NCBI RefSeq assembly: GCF_016907555.1
Contig: NZ_JAFBCE010000001.1
Span: 1,612,001 to 1,676,000 of the forward strand
Length of the DNA: 64,000 bases
Source of the DNA: Microbacterium laevaniformans
Lineage (GTDB): Bacteria; Actinomycetota; Actinomycetes; Actinomycetales; Microbacteriaceae
Direction: 5' to 3'
The position numbers and the translations under genes are program-made. Each line of letters begins with the position of its first letter. Positions within the stretch are counted from its first letter, which is position 1. A model generated the notes under the pieces. The model did not search any database. It was not told where the DNA came from and worked only from the letters and a program-made list of their open reading frames with translations. Shown one piece after another: positions 45,207-54,317 of this stretch.

Positions 45207-46393
45207 CGTCTGCTCTCGCAGGCGCCGGCGACGCCACCGGTGCCGAGGGCGATGCGCGGACGGATGCCGTCCGGCGGGCCGTCGGCGCGGTCATCGACCC
45301 GGAGCTTCGCCGTCCGCTCGCCGAACTCGACATGATCCGCAGCGTCGGTGTGAGCGGCGCGCGCGCCCGTGTGGAGATCGCCCTGACGATCGTGGGATGT
45401 CCCGCCGCCGACCGCATTGAGCGGGACGTGCGCGCGGCGGCATCCACCGCGCCGGGCATCTCCGATGTCGAAGTCGTCGTCGGGGTGATGTCGCCGCCAG
45501 AGCGCCAGGCGCTGACCGCTCGGCTGCGCGGAGGCCGTGCCGCGCGGACCATGCCGTTCGGTCCCGATGCCCTGACGCGCGTCATCGCGGTCACGAGCGG
45601 CAAGGGCGGTGTCGGCAAGTCCAGCATCACCGCGAACCTCGCCGTCGCCCTGGCCCAGCGTGGGCTCGCCGTCGGGCTGATCGACGCCGACGTGCACGGC
45701 TTCTCGATCCCTGGACTGCTCGGTCTCGTGGATGCCGAGGGCCGCCCACCCGCACCCACCCGCATCGACGACCTCATGCTGCCGCCCGTCGCGTTCGGGG
45801 TGAAGGCGATCTCGATCGGGATGTTCCTCCCGCGAGACCAGCCCGTCTCCGCGGCCGTGGCTTGGCGCGGCCCGATGCTGCACCGCACGGTGCAGCAGTT
45901 TCTGACCGATGTATTCTTCGGCGACCTCGACGTGCTCCTCATCGACATGCCCCCCGGAACGGGCGACGTGGCGATCTCCGTTGGGCAGCTCCTGCCGCAC
46001 GCCGACGTGCTCGTCGTCACGACACCGCAGACCGCGGCATCCGACGTCGCCGTGCGCAGCGGGCTCGTGGCGGCGCAGACCGGTCAGCGGGTGATCGGCG
46101 TCGTCGAGAACATGGGGGCGATGACGCTTCCCGACGGCAGCACCCTGGATCTATTCGGGGCCGGTGGTGGTGACGCGGTGGCGGCGTCCCTGTCCTCGGC
46201 GGATCATGTCGTTCCGCTGCTCGCCTCCGTTCCGCTCAGCGTCGATCTGCGGCGCGGCGGCGACGAGGGAGCTCCGGTGGTCGTTTCACGACCCGAGGAT
46301 GCCGCCGCACGGGCGATCGCCGCGCTGGCCGAGCGGATCGCGGCGACACCCCGCGGCCTTGCCGGCAGGTCGCTGCCGGTCACGCCGCGCTGA
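45203..46393 (+). CDS. mrp: Mrp/ApbC-type Fe-S carrier ATPase
   Basis: P-loop ATPase that delivers Fe-S clusters in related systems. The 396-residue protein has an N-terminal MIP18/DUF59-like domain (about 25-110), the deviant Walker A SGKGGVGKSS from S132, DADVHGFSIP, and LIDMPPGTGD. The CxxC that holds a cluster in many Mrp proteins is absent: the matching segment reads ENMGAMTLPDGST, as in other actinobacteria. GTG at 45203 overlaps the DUF1003 stop. A basic GC-rich 3' end precedes the convergent tatB gene by ten bases. Confidence 0.9.
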   Translation: MTSALAGAGDATGAEGDARTDAVRRAVGAVIDPELRRPLAELDMIRSVGVSGARARVEIALTIVGCPAADRIERDVRAAASTAPGISDVEVVVGVMSPPERQALTARLRGGRAARTMPFGPDALTRVIAVTSGKGGVGKSSITANLAVALAQRGLAVGLIDADVHGFSIPGLLGLVDAEGRPPAPTRIDDLMLPPVAFGVKAISIGMFLPRDQPVSAAVAWRGPMLHRTVQQFLTDVFFGDLDVLLIDMPPGTGDVAISVGQLLPHADVLVVTTPQTAASDVAVRSGLVAAQTGQRVIGVVENMGAMTLPDGSTLDLFGAGGGDAVAASLSSADHVVPLLASVPLSVDLRRGGDEGAPVVVSRPEDAAARAIAALAERIAATPRGLAGRSLPVTPR

Positions 46394-46403
46394 CGCTCCG
46401 CGC

Positions 46404-46781
46404 TTAGGTGGCCTCGTCGTCGAACGGGACCACACCGTCCGGATCGAACGTCGACAGCGGCGACGCCGTGGCTGTGGCGGCGATCGCTGTTCCGACCGCT
46501 GCGGCACGAACCGTGGGAACCGGCGCGTCATCGAGGAGTGCGTCGCGGATGATGCGACGCGGGTCGTACTGACGCGGGTCGAGGCGACGCCACTCCACGT
46601 CGTCGAAATCGTCGCCGAGCTCCTCCTTCACGCGCGTCTTCGCACCACTCAGCCACTCGCGTGCGCGCACCGTGAACTTCGCCAGGGTCTCCGCGTACTG
46701 CGGGAGGCGCTCGGGTCCGACCAGGAGGGCGGCCACGATCAGGAGCAGGACGAGCTTGTCCCAGTCGAGGCCGAAGAACAT
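46404..46781 (-). CDS. tatB: Sec-independent translocase protein TatB
   Basis: Part of the Tat translocase that exports folded proteins. The 125-residue protein has one N-terminal span (about 8-24), the conserved GPERLP hinge, and an amphipathic helix (QYAETLAKFTVRAREWL), then an acidic tail. GPERLP and length mark it as TatB rather than TatA. tatA and tatC are not in the window. Neighbouring mrp and an O-methyltransferase recall the mycobacterial tatB region, but sigE, rseA and htrA are not here. Confidence 0.88.
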   Translation of the reverse strand: MFFGLDWDKLVLLLIVAALLVGPERLPQYAETLAKFTVRAREWLSGAKTRVKEELGDDFDDVEWRRLDPRQYDPRRIIRDALLDDAPVPTVRAAAVGTAIAATATASPLSTFDPDGVVPFDDEAT

Positions 46782-46855
46782 GCCTCCAGGTTACCCGTGC
46801 GCCTGTCGGATACGACGCCGACCGCCCCGTACGCTGGGCGGTGGAGGAACAACAC

Positions 46856-47497
46856 ATGGCCGATCAGGACGCGATCCGCAGGTATGTCGACGACGTCACC
46901 GTCGAACCCGAGGCGATCGAGCGTGCCCGCGCGCATGCGCTCGAACTCGGCGCGGCCCCGATCAGCCCGGCGGTGGGAGCCCAGATCGCGGTGATCGCCG
47001 CAGCGACGGCGGCCTTGAACGTCGTGGAGATCGGCACGGGTGCGGGGGTGTCCGGCCTCTGGCTGCTGCACGGCGCACCCCGCGCGACTCTCACCACCAT
47101 CGACAAGGAGCCCGAGCACCTGGCTGCGGCGCGCACGGCATTCGCCGACGCGAAAGTACTGCCCGCTCGCGCCCGTTTCATCACGGGCCTCGCCAGCGAT
47201 GTACTGCCCCGGATGAACGAGGCGTCTTACGACATCGTGCTCGTGGATGCCGATCCGGAGAGCGTCATCGACCACGTCGAGCACGGCCTGCGCCTCGTGC
47301 GCGCCGGGGGAACCGTGCTCATTCCTCGGGTGCTCGCCGGCGGCGCGATCGCCGACCCCGTGCGACGCGACGCTGTGACGACGGCTTTTCGCACGCTGAT
47401 CCAGGAGACCCAGTCCTCGCCGGCGGTACTCGGTGCGCTTTCCATCGTGGGCGAGGGCCTCCTGCAGCTGACGACGGTCCCCTCCGAGCTGCGCTGA
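46856..47497 (+). CDS. SAM-dependent O-methyltransferase (Rv1220c-like)
   Basis: A 213-residue class I methyltransferase of the catechol/caffeoyl-CoA O-methyltransferase family. SAM-binding motifs are EIGTGAGVSGLWLL near residue 57, TTIDKEPEH and the metal-binding DIVLVDADP. ATG at 46856 is preferred because GGAGGA lies seven bases upstream; GTG at 46841, five codons earlier, follows TACGCT by five bases and is the alternative. Substrate unknown. It ends at a strong terminator and is convergent with DUF3117. Confidence 0.85.
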   Translation: MADQDAIRRYVDDVTVEPEAIERARAHALELGAAPISPAVGAQIAVIAAATAALNVVEIGTGAGVSGLWLLHGAPRATLTTIDKEPEHLAAARTAFADAKVLPARARFITGLASDVLPRMNEASYDIVLVDADPESVIDHVEHGLRLVRAGGTVLIPRVLAGGAIADPVRRDAVTTAFRTLIQETQSSPAVLGALSIVGEGLLQLTTVPSELR

Positions 47498-47541
47498 TCC
47501 TCCGCGCGGGGGCGGACCATCGGCGCACCCCGGACACGGAA

Positions 47542-47567
47542 AAGGGTCGGTCCAAAGACCGACCCTT
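47542..47567 (+). terminator. 11-bp hairpin between methyltransferase and DUF3117 genes
   Basis: AAGGGTCGGTC at 47542-47552 pairs perfectly with 47557-47567 around a CAAA loop. It follows the methyltransferase stop by 44 bases and lies 17 bases beyond the convergent DUF3117 stop, so it may act on both strands. Confidence 0.8.
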
Positions 47568-47584
47568 GTCACCGTGGGAGATCG

Positions 47585-47758
47585 TCAGGCTGCGCCGACC
47601 ACGTCGCCGAGCACGCCGTGAAGTTCCTTGGCCTCTTCGTCATTGACCGAGACGACGAGTCGTCCGCCGCCCTCGAGGGGGACACGGACGATGATGAGGC
47701 GCCCCTCCTTCACGGCCTCCATCGGTCCGTCACCGGTTCGCGGCTTCATGGCTGCCAT
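47585..47758 (-). CDS. DUF3117 small protein, 57 aa
   Basis: A 57-residue protein starting MAAMKPRTGDGPMEA and containing LIIVRVPLEGGGRLVVS, the full length of the actinobacterial DUF3117 family (Rv1211-like). The family core starts at the second Met (47749), but ATG 47758 has AAAAGGAG six bases upstream and is chosen. No catalytic residues are apparent; function unknown. It is easy to miss because of its size. Upstream, TAAACT at about 47796-47801 may be the -10 box. Confidence 0.85.
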   Translation of the reverse strand: MAAMKPRTGDGPMEAVKEGRLIIVRVPLEGGGRLVVSVNDEEAKELHGVLGDVVGAA

Positions 47759-47846
47759 CGCGGGCTCCTTTTCGTCGTCGGACTACCTGTCAAGTTTATC
47801 GGTATGCCGAGACACCGGCCGCACGCGGCGTGCCGGAGGGTCGCGA

Positions 47847-49091
47847 TCAGGGGATCTGGGTGTACGAGTTCCCGATCGCCAGCATCTGGTAGATCCACCA
47901 CCATTGGCCGATGAGTCCTACCAGGAGCGCCCCCCAGCGCCAGACGGGATGCCGCGGAGCGGCGATGGCTCCGTAGAGCGGCGCGAGAGGCAGGAGCAGG
48001 CGGAAGATGCTCGACTGCGGAAAGAACACCACCAGCAGGTACAGCACGTAGCTGGCTGACCAGAGCCGCATCTCGGGCCCGAGGCGCCGCACGTGCGGCT
48101 CGAAGGCGATCACCGCGGCGACCGCAACGACGGCCGCCGCAAGTGCGACGTACGCGACGCTCTCGGGGAGCCCCCAGAGGCGGAACCAGAGCGCAGCTCC
48201 CTGAACGAACCCGTCGAAGGGCACGAAACCGCCCTCGCCGATCCACCCGCGCCGCCACGACAGCTCGGTTTCCATGTACGCAGCCGGATCGCCCGTCACG
48301 GCGCCGGCGATCACCTGCCACGAGAAGCCCACCGCCACCGCGAGAACGCCGAGCGCGACGATGTGCACCACCTGCACGGTCGGCAGCGGGTCGTCGCGCC
48401 GGCGCAGCCACCGCACGACACCGTAGGCGCCGAGCAGGAGCGCGAATGCGAGCACGCCGGGTCTCGTGTACCCCATGGCGACGATCAACGGGTACAGCCA
48501 CACGAACCGGCGCCGCACGAGAAGCCACAGGGCCAGGAACAGCCACAGCAGGAACAGCGACTCCGCATAGCCCATTTGGAACAGCGCCGCCAGAGCGGAT
48601 GCCGCGAGCAGCGCGACCGCCCACAGCGCCGTGTCCGCCGTGAGCTTCTCACGGAGGAGGTGGAAGAACACGAGGCAGGCCCCGTACCCGGCGACGATGG
48701 CGAGGACAACGGCGGCGAGGGGGTAGTTTTCCGCGAACGCGACCGACAGAACCCGCGTGAGCGCCGGATAGACGGGCATGAAGGCCCACGCGTTCTGCGT
48801 GACCGCTCCAGTCGCATCGACGGGAAGGTGTGCGGGGTAGCCCGCACTGCCGACGACCCAATACCACTGCGCGTCCCAGCCCATCGACAGGGTTCCGATC
48901 GTGGCGTCTGCCCCGAAACGCGACGTCGGGCCGGACAGTTCGGCCGCGATGAGCAGGAACGCCGTGGTGATCAGGCGAGCTGCGGTGTAGACGATGGCGA
49001 CCGCGACGGCGGGGCGCAGGGCGAGGAGCCGGCCGAGCGATCCGGCACCTCCGAGGGGCGCCGCCTCGGCCGTCAGCGCCCGTTCAGCCAT
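47847..49091 (-). CDS. PIG-V-like membrane mannosyltransferase
   Basis: The 414-residue integral membrane protein has about ten spans. An acidic motif early in the first external loop (MGWDAQWYWVVGSAGYP) is the expected polyprenyl-phosphate-mannose-binding Asp of GT-C glycosyltransferases such as PIG-V/GPI mannosyltransferase 2. FMPVYPALTRVL follows, also family-like. It likely mannosylates an envelope lipid or protein from polyprenyl-P-mannose; the acceptor is unknown. It starts 19 bases inside the end of dapE, so it is translated with it. Confidence 0.75.
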   Translation of the reverse strand: MAERALTAEAAPLGGAGSLGRLLALRPAVAVAIVYTAARLITTAFLLIAAELSGPTSRFGADATIGTLSMGWDAQWYWVVGSAGYPAHLPVDATGAVTQNAWAFMPVYPALTRVLSVAFAENYPLAAVVLAIVAGYGACLVFFHLLREKLTADTALWAVALLAASALAALFQMGYAESLFLLWLFLALWLLVRRRFVWLYPLIVAMGYTRPGVLAFALLLGAYGVVRWLRRRDDPLPTVQVVHIVALGVLAVAVGFSWQVIAGAVTGDPAAYMETELSWRRGWIGEGGFVPFDGFVQGAALWFRLWGLPESVAYVALAAAVVAVAAVIAFEPHVRRLGPEMRLWSASYVLYLLVVFFPQSSIFRLLLPLAPLYGAIAAPRHPVWRWGALLVGLIGQWWWIYQMLAIGNSYTQIP

Positions 49092-50149
49092 GCCCGCAGG
49101 CTCCGCTCGACGCCCTCGATCTGGGCGAACGGCACCCGCTCTTCGTCATGGTGGGCCAAGAGCGGGTCGCCAGGTCCGTAGTTGACTGCGGGCACCCCCA
49201 GAGCGGAGAACCGCGCGACGTCCGTCCAGCCGTACTTCGGGCGCGCCTCAGCCCCCACGGCGGCGAGGAACTCCTGTGCGAGCGGTGCGTCCAGTCCCGG
49301 GCGTGCGCCCGCCGCGGCATCCACGATCTCGACATCGAACCCGTCCAGCACGCGGCGCACGTGAGCCTCGGCGTCCGCGACGCTGCGGCTGGGCGCGAAG
49401 CGGAAGTTGACCTCCACCTCGCACAGGTCGGGGATGACGTTGCCCGCGACGCCGCCCGAGATGCGCACGGCGTTCAGCCCTTCGCGATAGACGAGCCCGT
49501 CGACGTCGATCTCGCGCGGGCGATACTCGGCCAGGCGTGCCAGGATCGGCGCCGCTCCGTGGATGGCGTTCTCCCCCATCCACGAGCGCGCACTGTGGGC
49601 GCGGACGCCACGGGTGCGGGCGACGGCGCGCAGGGTGCCGTTGCACCCGCCCTCCACCTGCCCGTTGGACGGCTCCCCCAGAATCGCGAAGTCGGCGGCG
49701 AACAGGTCGGGGCGCGTGCGCGCCAGACGCGTGAGACCGTTGAGGTCCGAGGCGACCTCCTCGTTGTCGTACCAGAGCCAGGTGATGTCGACCCGGGGAT
49801 CGACGAGCTCGGCGGCGAGCTTCAACTGCACCGCCGTGCCCCCCTTCATGTCCACGGTCCCGCGACCCCAGAGATAGGGCTCGCCGTCGATCTCGATGTC
49901 GCGCGTGGGCAGGTTCGCGTTGATCGGCACCGTGTCGATGTGGCCCGCGATCGCCACGCGCTGCGCGCGCCCGAGGTGGGTGCGCGCGACAATCGTGTCG
50001 CCGTCGCGATAGACGTCGAGGTGTTCCAGCGGCGAGATCACAGCGAAGATCGCGTCGGCGAGGGTCGCCTCGTCGCCCGACACGCTCGGAATGTCGCAGA
50101 TCGCTCGGGTCAGGTCGACGGAGGAGGCGGTGAGGTCGAGCACGGGCAT
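49073..50149 (-). CDS. dapE: Succinyl-diaminopimelate desuccinylase
   Basis: Removes succinate from N-succinyl-LL-diaminopimelate in lysine and peptidoglycan precursor synthesis. The 358-residue M20-family protein keeps every zinc ligand: [23 protein letters not shown] and ILGEPS, with the dimerisation insert in the middle. TAGACT at 50156-50161 lies six bases before ATG (leaderless). It is divergent from dapD by 44 bp, with the two -10 boxes separated by 19 bp. Confidence 0.94.
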   Translation of the reverse strand: MPVLDLTASSVDLTRAICDIPSVSGDEATLADAIFAVISPLEHLDVYRDGDTIVARTHLGRAQRVAIAGHIDTVPINANLPTRDIEIDGEPYLWGRGTVDMKGGTAVQLKLAAELVDPRVDITWLWYDNEEVASDLNGLTRLARTRPDLFAADFAILGEPSNGQVEGGCNGTLRAVARTRGVRAHSARSWMGENAIHGAAPILARLAEYRPREIDVDGLVYREGLNAVRISGGVAGNVIPDLCEVEVNFRFAPSRSVADAEAHVRRVLDGFDVEIVDAAAGARPGLDAPLAQEFLAAVGAEARPKYGWTDVARFSALGVPAVNYGPGDPLLAHHDEERVPFAQIEGVERSLRAWLNGR

Positions 50150-50155
50150 GGGGCG

Positions 50156-50186
50156 AGTCTATCGAGGGGTTCGGCTTCGATAGCCT
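50156..50186. promoter_or_regulatory. Interlocked divergent promoters of dapE and dapD
   Basis: TAGACT (minus strand, 50161-50156) serves dapE and TAGCCT (plus strand, 50181-50186) serves dapD. Each -10 box falls about where the -35 region of the other would be, so the polymerases should compete for the same DNA. Confidence 0.55.
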
Positions 50187-50193
50187 GGAGGGC

Positions 50194-51147
50194 ATGAGCG
50201 AACAGCGGACGGTATGGGGCATCGGCCTCGCGACGACGAGCGAGAACGGCACGATCCTGGACACCTGGTTCCCGGAGGTCCACACCGGCACCGGCGACGA
50301 CGCCGACACGGCGTCCGCCACGGCGGCACGGGCCGAGTATGCGGGACCCGACGCGCGTCGCGCGGCGCGTGTCGAGATCGTCACGGTCTCGATCGACCTC
50401 GACGCCGCACCGGCGTCCACTCCCGACGCCTATCTCCGTCTGCACGCGCTGTCTCACCGGGTCGTCCGCCCCAACGACGTGAACCTCGACGGCATCTTCG
50501 CGCACCTTCCCATCGTCGCGTGGACCACGGCGGGCGCGATGCACCCCGACGACGCCGAACGCCTCCGCCCGGCACTGCAGCGCGCCGGCATCCAGGTGCA
50601 CAGCCTCGACAAGTTTCCCCGCCTGCTCGACTTCGTGACCCCTCCGGGCGTGCGCATCGCCGACGCCTCGCGGGTGCGGCTGGGCGCCTACCTCTCCCCC
50701 GGCACGACGGTCATGCACGAGGGCTTCGTGAACTTCAACGCCGGCACGCTGGGCTCCTCGATGGTCGAAGGGCGCATCTCCCAGGGCGTCGTCATCGGCG
50801 ACGGCTCGGACATCGGCGGCGGCGCGTCGATCATGGGCACGCTGTCGGGCGGCGGCACGCACCGCGTATCGATCGGCGCCCGCACGCTCCTCGGCGCGAA
50901 CGCGGGCATCGGCATCTCGCTCGGCGACGACTGCATCGTCGAGGCCGGGCTCTATGTCACCGCCGGATCCAAGATCGTGCTCCCCAACGAACCCCCGCTG
51001 CACGATGGATCGCGCCCGATCGTCAAGGGCGCTCAGCTGTCGGGCCAGAACAGCCTGCTCTTCCGCCGCAACTCGCTCACGGGTGCCGTCGAGGCCGTCC
51101 GCCGCGAGGGCGTCGGCGTGACGCTGAACGAGGCTCTGCACGCCTGA
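50194..51147 (+). CDS. dapD: Tetrahydrodipicolinate N-succinyltransferase
   Basis: Succinylates tetrahydrodipicolinate, the first step of the succinylase branch to meso-diaminopimelate. The 317-residue protein has a small N-terminal alpha/beta domain and a left-handed beta-helix of hexapeptide repeats ([36 protein letters not shown]). Length matches the actinobacterial trimeric DapD group rather than the shorter 275-residue proteobacterial type. TAGCCT seven bases before ATG (leaderless), though GGAGGG in the same gap could also serve as ribosome site. Confidence 0.95.
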   Translation: MSEQRTVWGIGLATTSENGTILDTWFPEVHTGTGDDADTASATAARAEYAGPDARRAARVEIVTVSIDLDAAPASTPDAYLRLHALSHRVVRPNDVNLDGIFAHLPIVAWTTAGAMHPDDAERLRPALQRAGIQVHSLDKFPRLLDFVTPPGVRIADASRVRLGAYLSPGTTVMHEGFVNFNAGTLGSSMVEGRISQGVVIGDGSDIGGGASIMGTLSGGGTHRVSIGARTLLGANAGIGISLGDDCIVEAGLYVTAGSKIVLPNEPPLHDGSRPIVKGAQLSGQNSLLFRRNSLTGAVEAVRREGVGVTLNEALHA

Positions 51148-51181
51148 GGACGCCGGCGGCGGGGACGGATAGCATCTGGTC

Positions 51182-51979
51182 ATGAGCGACCGGATGCCGA
51201 AGGCGACGTATGAACGCGAACTGAAACGACTGCAGGCGCAGCTGGTCGACATGCAGGCGTGGGTGCAGAGCACCGGAGCACGCATCGTGGTGATCTTCGA
51301 AGGACGCGACGCCGCCGGCAAAGGATCGACGATCAGCCGGGTCTCGCAGTACCTCAATCCTCGGGTCACGCGCGTCGTGGCGCTTCCGACGCCGACCGAG
51401 CGTGAGAAGAGCGAGTGGTACTTTCAGCGCTACATCGCCCACCTCCCCGCGGCCGGCGAGATCGTGCTGATGGACCGGTCCTGGTACAACCGCGCCGGTG
51501 TCGAGCACGTGATGGGGTACTGCACGAACGCGGAGTACCACCGGTTTCTGCACCAGGTGCCAATCTTCGAGCGGATGCTTGTGGAAGACGGCATCCTGCT
51601 GAAGAAGTACTGGTTCAGCGTCTCGGACGTCGAACAGGAAAAGCGATTCCGCTCCCGCAACGACGACCCGATGAGACGCTGGAAGCTCTCCCCCAACGAC
51701 GTCCTGTCGATCACCAAGTGGGAGGACTACTCGCGCGCGAAGGACACCATGTTCGTGCACACCGACATCCCGGAGTCGCCGTGGTTCGAGGTCGACAACG
51801 AGGACAAGCGTCGCGGCCGCATCAACATGATCCATCACCTGCTCTCGCAGATCCCCTACGAGGAGGTCGAGCGCGCGCCGATCGCGATCCCGGCTCGCCC
51901 GGCATCCGGCGGATACGAACGCCCTCCGCGCGAGCTGCAGAACTACGTCCCCGATTACGCCGCGACGCTCATCGGCTGA
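51182..51979 (+). CDS. ppk2: Polyphosphate kinase 2
   Basis: Transfers phosphate between polyphosphate and nucleotides. The 265-residue P-loop protein has Walker A EGRDAAGKGS at about 41-50, Walker B MDRSWYNRAGVE near 97 and the lid with RSRNDDPMRRWK. One PPK2 domain only, with short extensions, so a class I/III-like single-domain enzyme; GDP/ADP versus AMP specificity is not readable. TAGCAT at 51170-51175 is six bases before ATG (leaderless). Confidence 0.92.
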   Translation: MSDRMPKATYERELKRLQAQLVDMQAWVQSTGARIVVIFEGRDAAGKGSTISRVSQYLNPRVTRVVALPTPTEREKSEWYFQRYIAHLPAAGEIVLMDRSWYNRAGVEHVMGYCTNAEYHRFLHQVPIFERMLVEDGILLKKYWFSVSDVEQEKRFRSRNDDPMRRWKLSPNDVLSITKWEDYSRAKDTMFVHTDIPESPWFEVDNEDKRRGRINMIHHLLSQIPYEEVERAPIAIPARPASGGYERPPRELQNYVPDYAATLIG

Positions 51980-51987
51980 TCACGCGC

Positions 51988-52045
51988 ACAGAATCGGAGA
52001 TCGGCGACAGAATCGGATGCCGCGCCCCGCGCGATCCGATTCTGT
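51988..52045. repeat. Intergenic inverted-repeat element, copy 2
   Basis: In the 114-bp convergent gap between ppk2 and ddaH, ACAGAATCGGA occurs twice directly (51988-51998, 52007-52017) and then inverted as TCCGATTCTGT (52035-52045). CAGAATCGGAT/ATCCGATTCTG forms an 11-bp stem with a 15-base loop. CAGAATCG and GCGATCCGAT (52031-52040) are shared with the 38.3-kb element. Confidence 0.65.
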
Positions 52046-52093
52046 TGCGCAGATCCGAAGCCACTGCGACGGCCCGAGAGCCGGACGCGCCGC

Positions 52094-52855
52094 TCAGTCG
52101 CGGATACGCACCGACAGGCACGTGACGCAGCCCTCGAGCTTCTCGAACTCGGTGATGGGCGTCGCAACGACCCGCAGTCCACGCGCCTCGTAGCGGGCCG
52201 CGGTCTCGGGAGCATCGGAGGACATCAGCACCTCGTCGGGGCCGAGGACGACGACAGCCGTACCGTGCTCCTCGGGCACGGCTTCGAACGTCGCGAAGGC
52301 GGCCGGGTCGTCGACGAGGGGCTCGAAGCCGACCACGGTCCCGTCGGGCAGCGCGGTCACGCCGCTCTTGAGGTGGAGGACCCGTTCGACGGGAACGGCG
52401 ACGATCTGCCATCCCCGCGGCGCCAGCAGCGCCGTCAGCTGCGCGATGCCGTCGGCGTTGGTGCGCGAAGATGCACCGACGTACACGGTCGAGCCGATCT
52501 TCAGGACGTCACCGCCGTCGAGGGTGCCGGGCGCGACGATCTCCGCCGTCTCCAGTCCGGTGGCGGCCACGGCATCGCGCACCGTGGGGGCTTCGCCGCG
52601 CCGCGACTCGGCGCCGGCGCGGCAGAGGACGATGAGATCACCGAAGACGACGACGGCATCCTCGACGAACACCCCGTCGGGCTGCTCATCGGCCGGGTCG
52701 ATCTCGATGACTTCCCATCCGCGCGAGCGGAAGACGTCGACGTACGCCTCCCATTGGCGCTGCGCCAACGCGGGGTCGACCGAGGTCCGCCCGATATGCG
52801 TCACCTCGCCGTCGGCGAGGCGCGGAGACGGACGACGAACGAGCAGACGCGACAT
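52094..52855 (-). CDS. ddaH: Dimethylarginine dimethylaminohydrolase-like enzyme
   Basis: Guanidino-group-modifying enzyme of 253 residues that would split methylated arginines to citrulline and amine. The active site Cys is C246 in EGCVTCLSVRIR at the C-terminus; early EQPDGVFVEDA and GTLDGGDV provide substrate-binding Asp/Glu, and HLKSGVTAL supplies the catalytic His. A broader arginine-deiminase-like role is possible. TAGGGT at 52862-52867, six bases before ATG (leaderless). Confidence 0.87.
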   Translation of the reverse strand: MSRLLVRRPSPRLADGEVTHIGRTSVDPALAQRQWEAYVDVFRSRGWEVIEIDPADEQPDGVFVEDAVVVFGDLIVLCRAGAESRRGEAPTVRDAVAATGLETAEIVAPGTLDGGDVLKIGSTVYVGASSRTNADGIAQLTALLAPRGWQIVAVPVERVLHLKSGVTALPDGTVVGFEPLVDDPAAFATFEAVPEEHGTAVVVLGPDEVLMSSDAPETAARYEARGLRVVATPITEFEKLEGCVTCLSVRIRD

Positions 52856-52917
52856 GGCTCGACCCTAGCGGATCGCCCGGTGCACGCTTCGCACGTGGCG
52901 CGCGGATGCCGCGTCGG

Positions 52918-54213
52918 TCAGACAGCCCCGGGATAGTTGCGTTCGCCCGCGCCCACGTAGAGCTGCTGGGGACGCCCGATCTTCGTCTGCGGGTCGTACT
53001 GCATCTCACGCCAGTGGGCCAGCCAGCCGGGCAGGCGCCCGATCGCGAACAGCGGCGTGAACATGCGCGTGGGAAAGCCCATCGCCTTGTAGATGACCCC
53101 CGTGTAGAAGTCGACATTGGGGTAGAGGCGACGCTCCTTGAAGTAGTCGTCCTCGAGGGCGACCTGCTCCAGCTCCTGGGCGAGATCCAGCAGCGGATCG
53201 TGAACGCCCAGCTCGGCGAGGATCTCGTCGGCGGACTCCTTGACGAGCTTCGCGCGCGGGTCGTAGTTCTTGTAGACGCGGTGACCGAAGCCCATCAGCT
53301 TGACCCCGTCCTCCTTGTTCTTCACGCGCTCGACGAAGCGCTGGACGCTTTCGCCGGAGTCCTGAATGCGCGCGAGCATGTCGAGCACGGCTTCGTTCGC
53401 GCCACCGTGCAACGGGCCGTAGAGAGCGTTGATGCCCGCGGAGATCGAGGAGAACTGGTTGGCGCCGGTCGATCCGACCAAACGCACCGTCGAGGTCGAC
53501 GCGTTCTGCTCGTGGTCCTCGTGCAGGATCAGCAGACGCTCGAGCGCCCGGGAGGTCACCGGGTTCACCTGGTACGTCTCCGCGAGGTTGCCGAAGTTCA
53601 GCCGCAGGAAGTTGTCGACGAAGCTCAGTGAGTTGTCCGGGTAGAGGAACGCCTGACCGATGCTCTTCTTGTGGGCGTACGCCGCGATGACCGGCAGCTT
53701 CGCCAGCAAGCGGATGGTGTTGAGCTCGACGTGCTCGGGATTGTTGGGGTCGGACTGGCCCTCGTAGTAGGTGGACAGCGCCGCCGTCGCCGCCGATAGC
53801 ACCGACATCGGGTGGGCGGTGTGCGGGAGGGAGGAGAAGAAGCGCTTGAGGTCCTCGTGCAGCAGCGTGTGGTGACGGATCTTGTCGTCCCACTCCCCCA
53901 GCTCATCCGCCGTCGGAAGCTCGCCGTACAGCAGCAGCCAGGCGACCTCGAGGTACGTGCTGTTCTTCGCGAGCTGCTCGATCGGGTAGCCGCGATATCG
54001 CAGGATGCCCTGGTCGCCGTCGATGAAAGTGATCGCCGACTTGGTCGCCGCGGTGTTCACGAAGCCGTAGTCCAGGCTCGTGTAACCCGTCTGCTTCGTG
54101 AAGGTCGAGAAGTCGACACTGGGTGCGCCCGCGGTGCCGGAGAGAATCGGCAGTTCGGCGGTGCGGTCACCGACGGTGACGGTGGCCTTCTGGGGGTGTC
54201 CCGCGTCGCTCAC
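52918..54213 (-). CDS. gltA: Citrate synthase
   Basis: Condenses oxaloacetate and acetyl-CoA at the entry of the TCA cycle. The 431-residue type II enzyme has the catalytic His/Asp regions LHGGANEAVL and GFGHRVYKNYDPRA and the C-terminal DFYTGVIYKAMG. The GTG start at 54213 is supported by AAGGAGG with five bases of spacing and by TAGGCT about 40 bases upstream. The ddaH gene follows on the same strand after 62 bp. Confidence 0.96.
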   Translation of the reverse strand: MSDAGHPQKATVTVGDRTAELPILSGTAGAPSVDFSTFTKQTGYTSLDYGFVNTAATKSAITFIDGDQGILRYRGYPIEQLAKNSTYLEVAWLLLYGELPTADELGEWDDKIRHHTLLHEDLKRFFSSLPHTAHPMSVLSAATAALSTYYEGQSDPNNPEHVELNTIRLLAKLPVIAAYAHKKSIGQAFLYPDNSLSFVDNFLRLNFGNLAETYQVNPVTSRALERLLILHEDHEQNASTSTVRLVGSTGANQFSSISAGINALYGPLHGGANEAVLDMLARIQDSGESVQRFVERVKNKEDGVKLMGFGHRVYKNYDPRAKLVKESADEILAELGVHDPLLDLAQELEQVALEDDYFKERRLYPNVDFYTGVIYKAMGFPTRMFTPLFAIGRLPGWLAHWREMQYDPQTKIGRPQQLYVGAGERNYPGAV

Positions 54214-54297
54214 GAAGCCTCCTTGCGGTGGGTGGGGTCTTTTACAGCCTACTGGGCGCGCGGTCCAACGCAGATCGCGCGCAAAGGAACGGGCAAT

Positions 54298-54317
54298 TCG
54301 TAGGAGGAAACCTACGA
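54298..54317 (-). terminator. Small hairpin overlapping the dapC stop codon
   Basis: TCGTAGG (54298-54304) pairs with CCTACGA (54311-54317) around six bases; the dapC TAG lies within the second arm. It could mark the end of the fdxA-dapC transcript before the gltA promoter. Confidence 0.4.
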
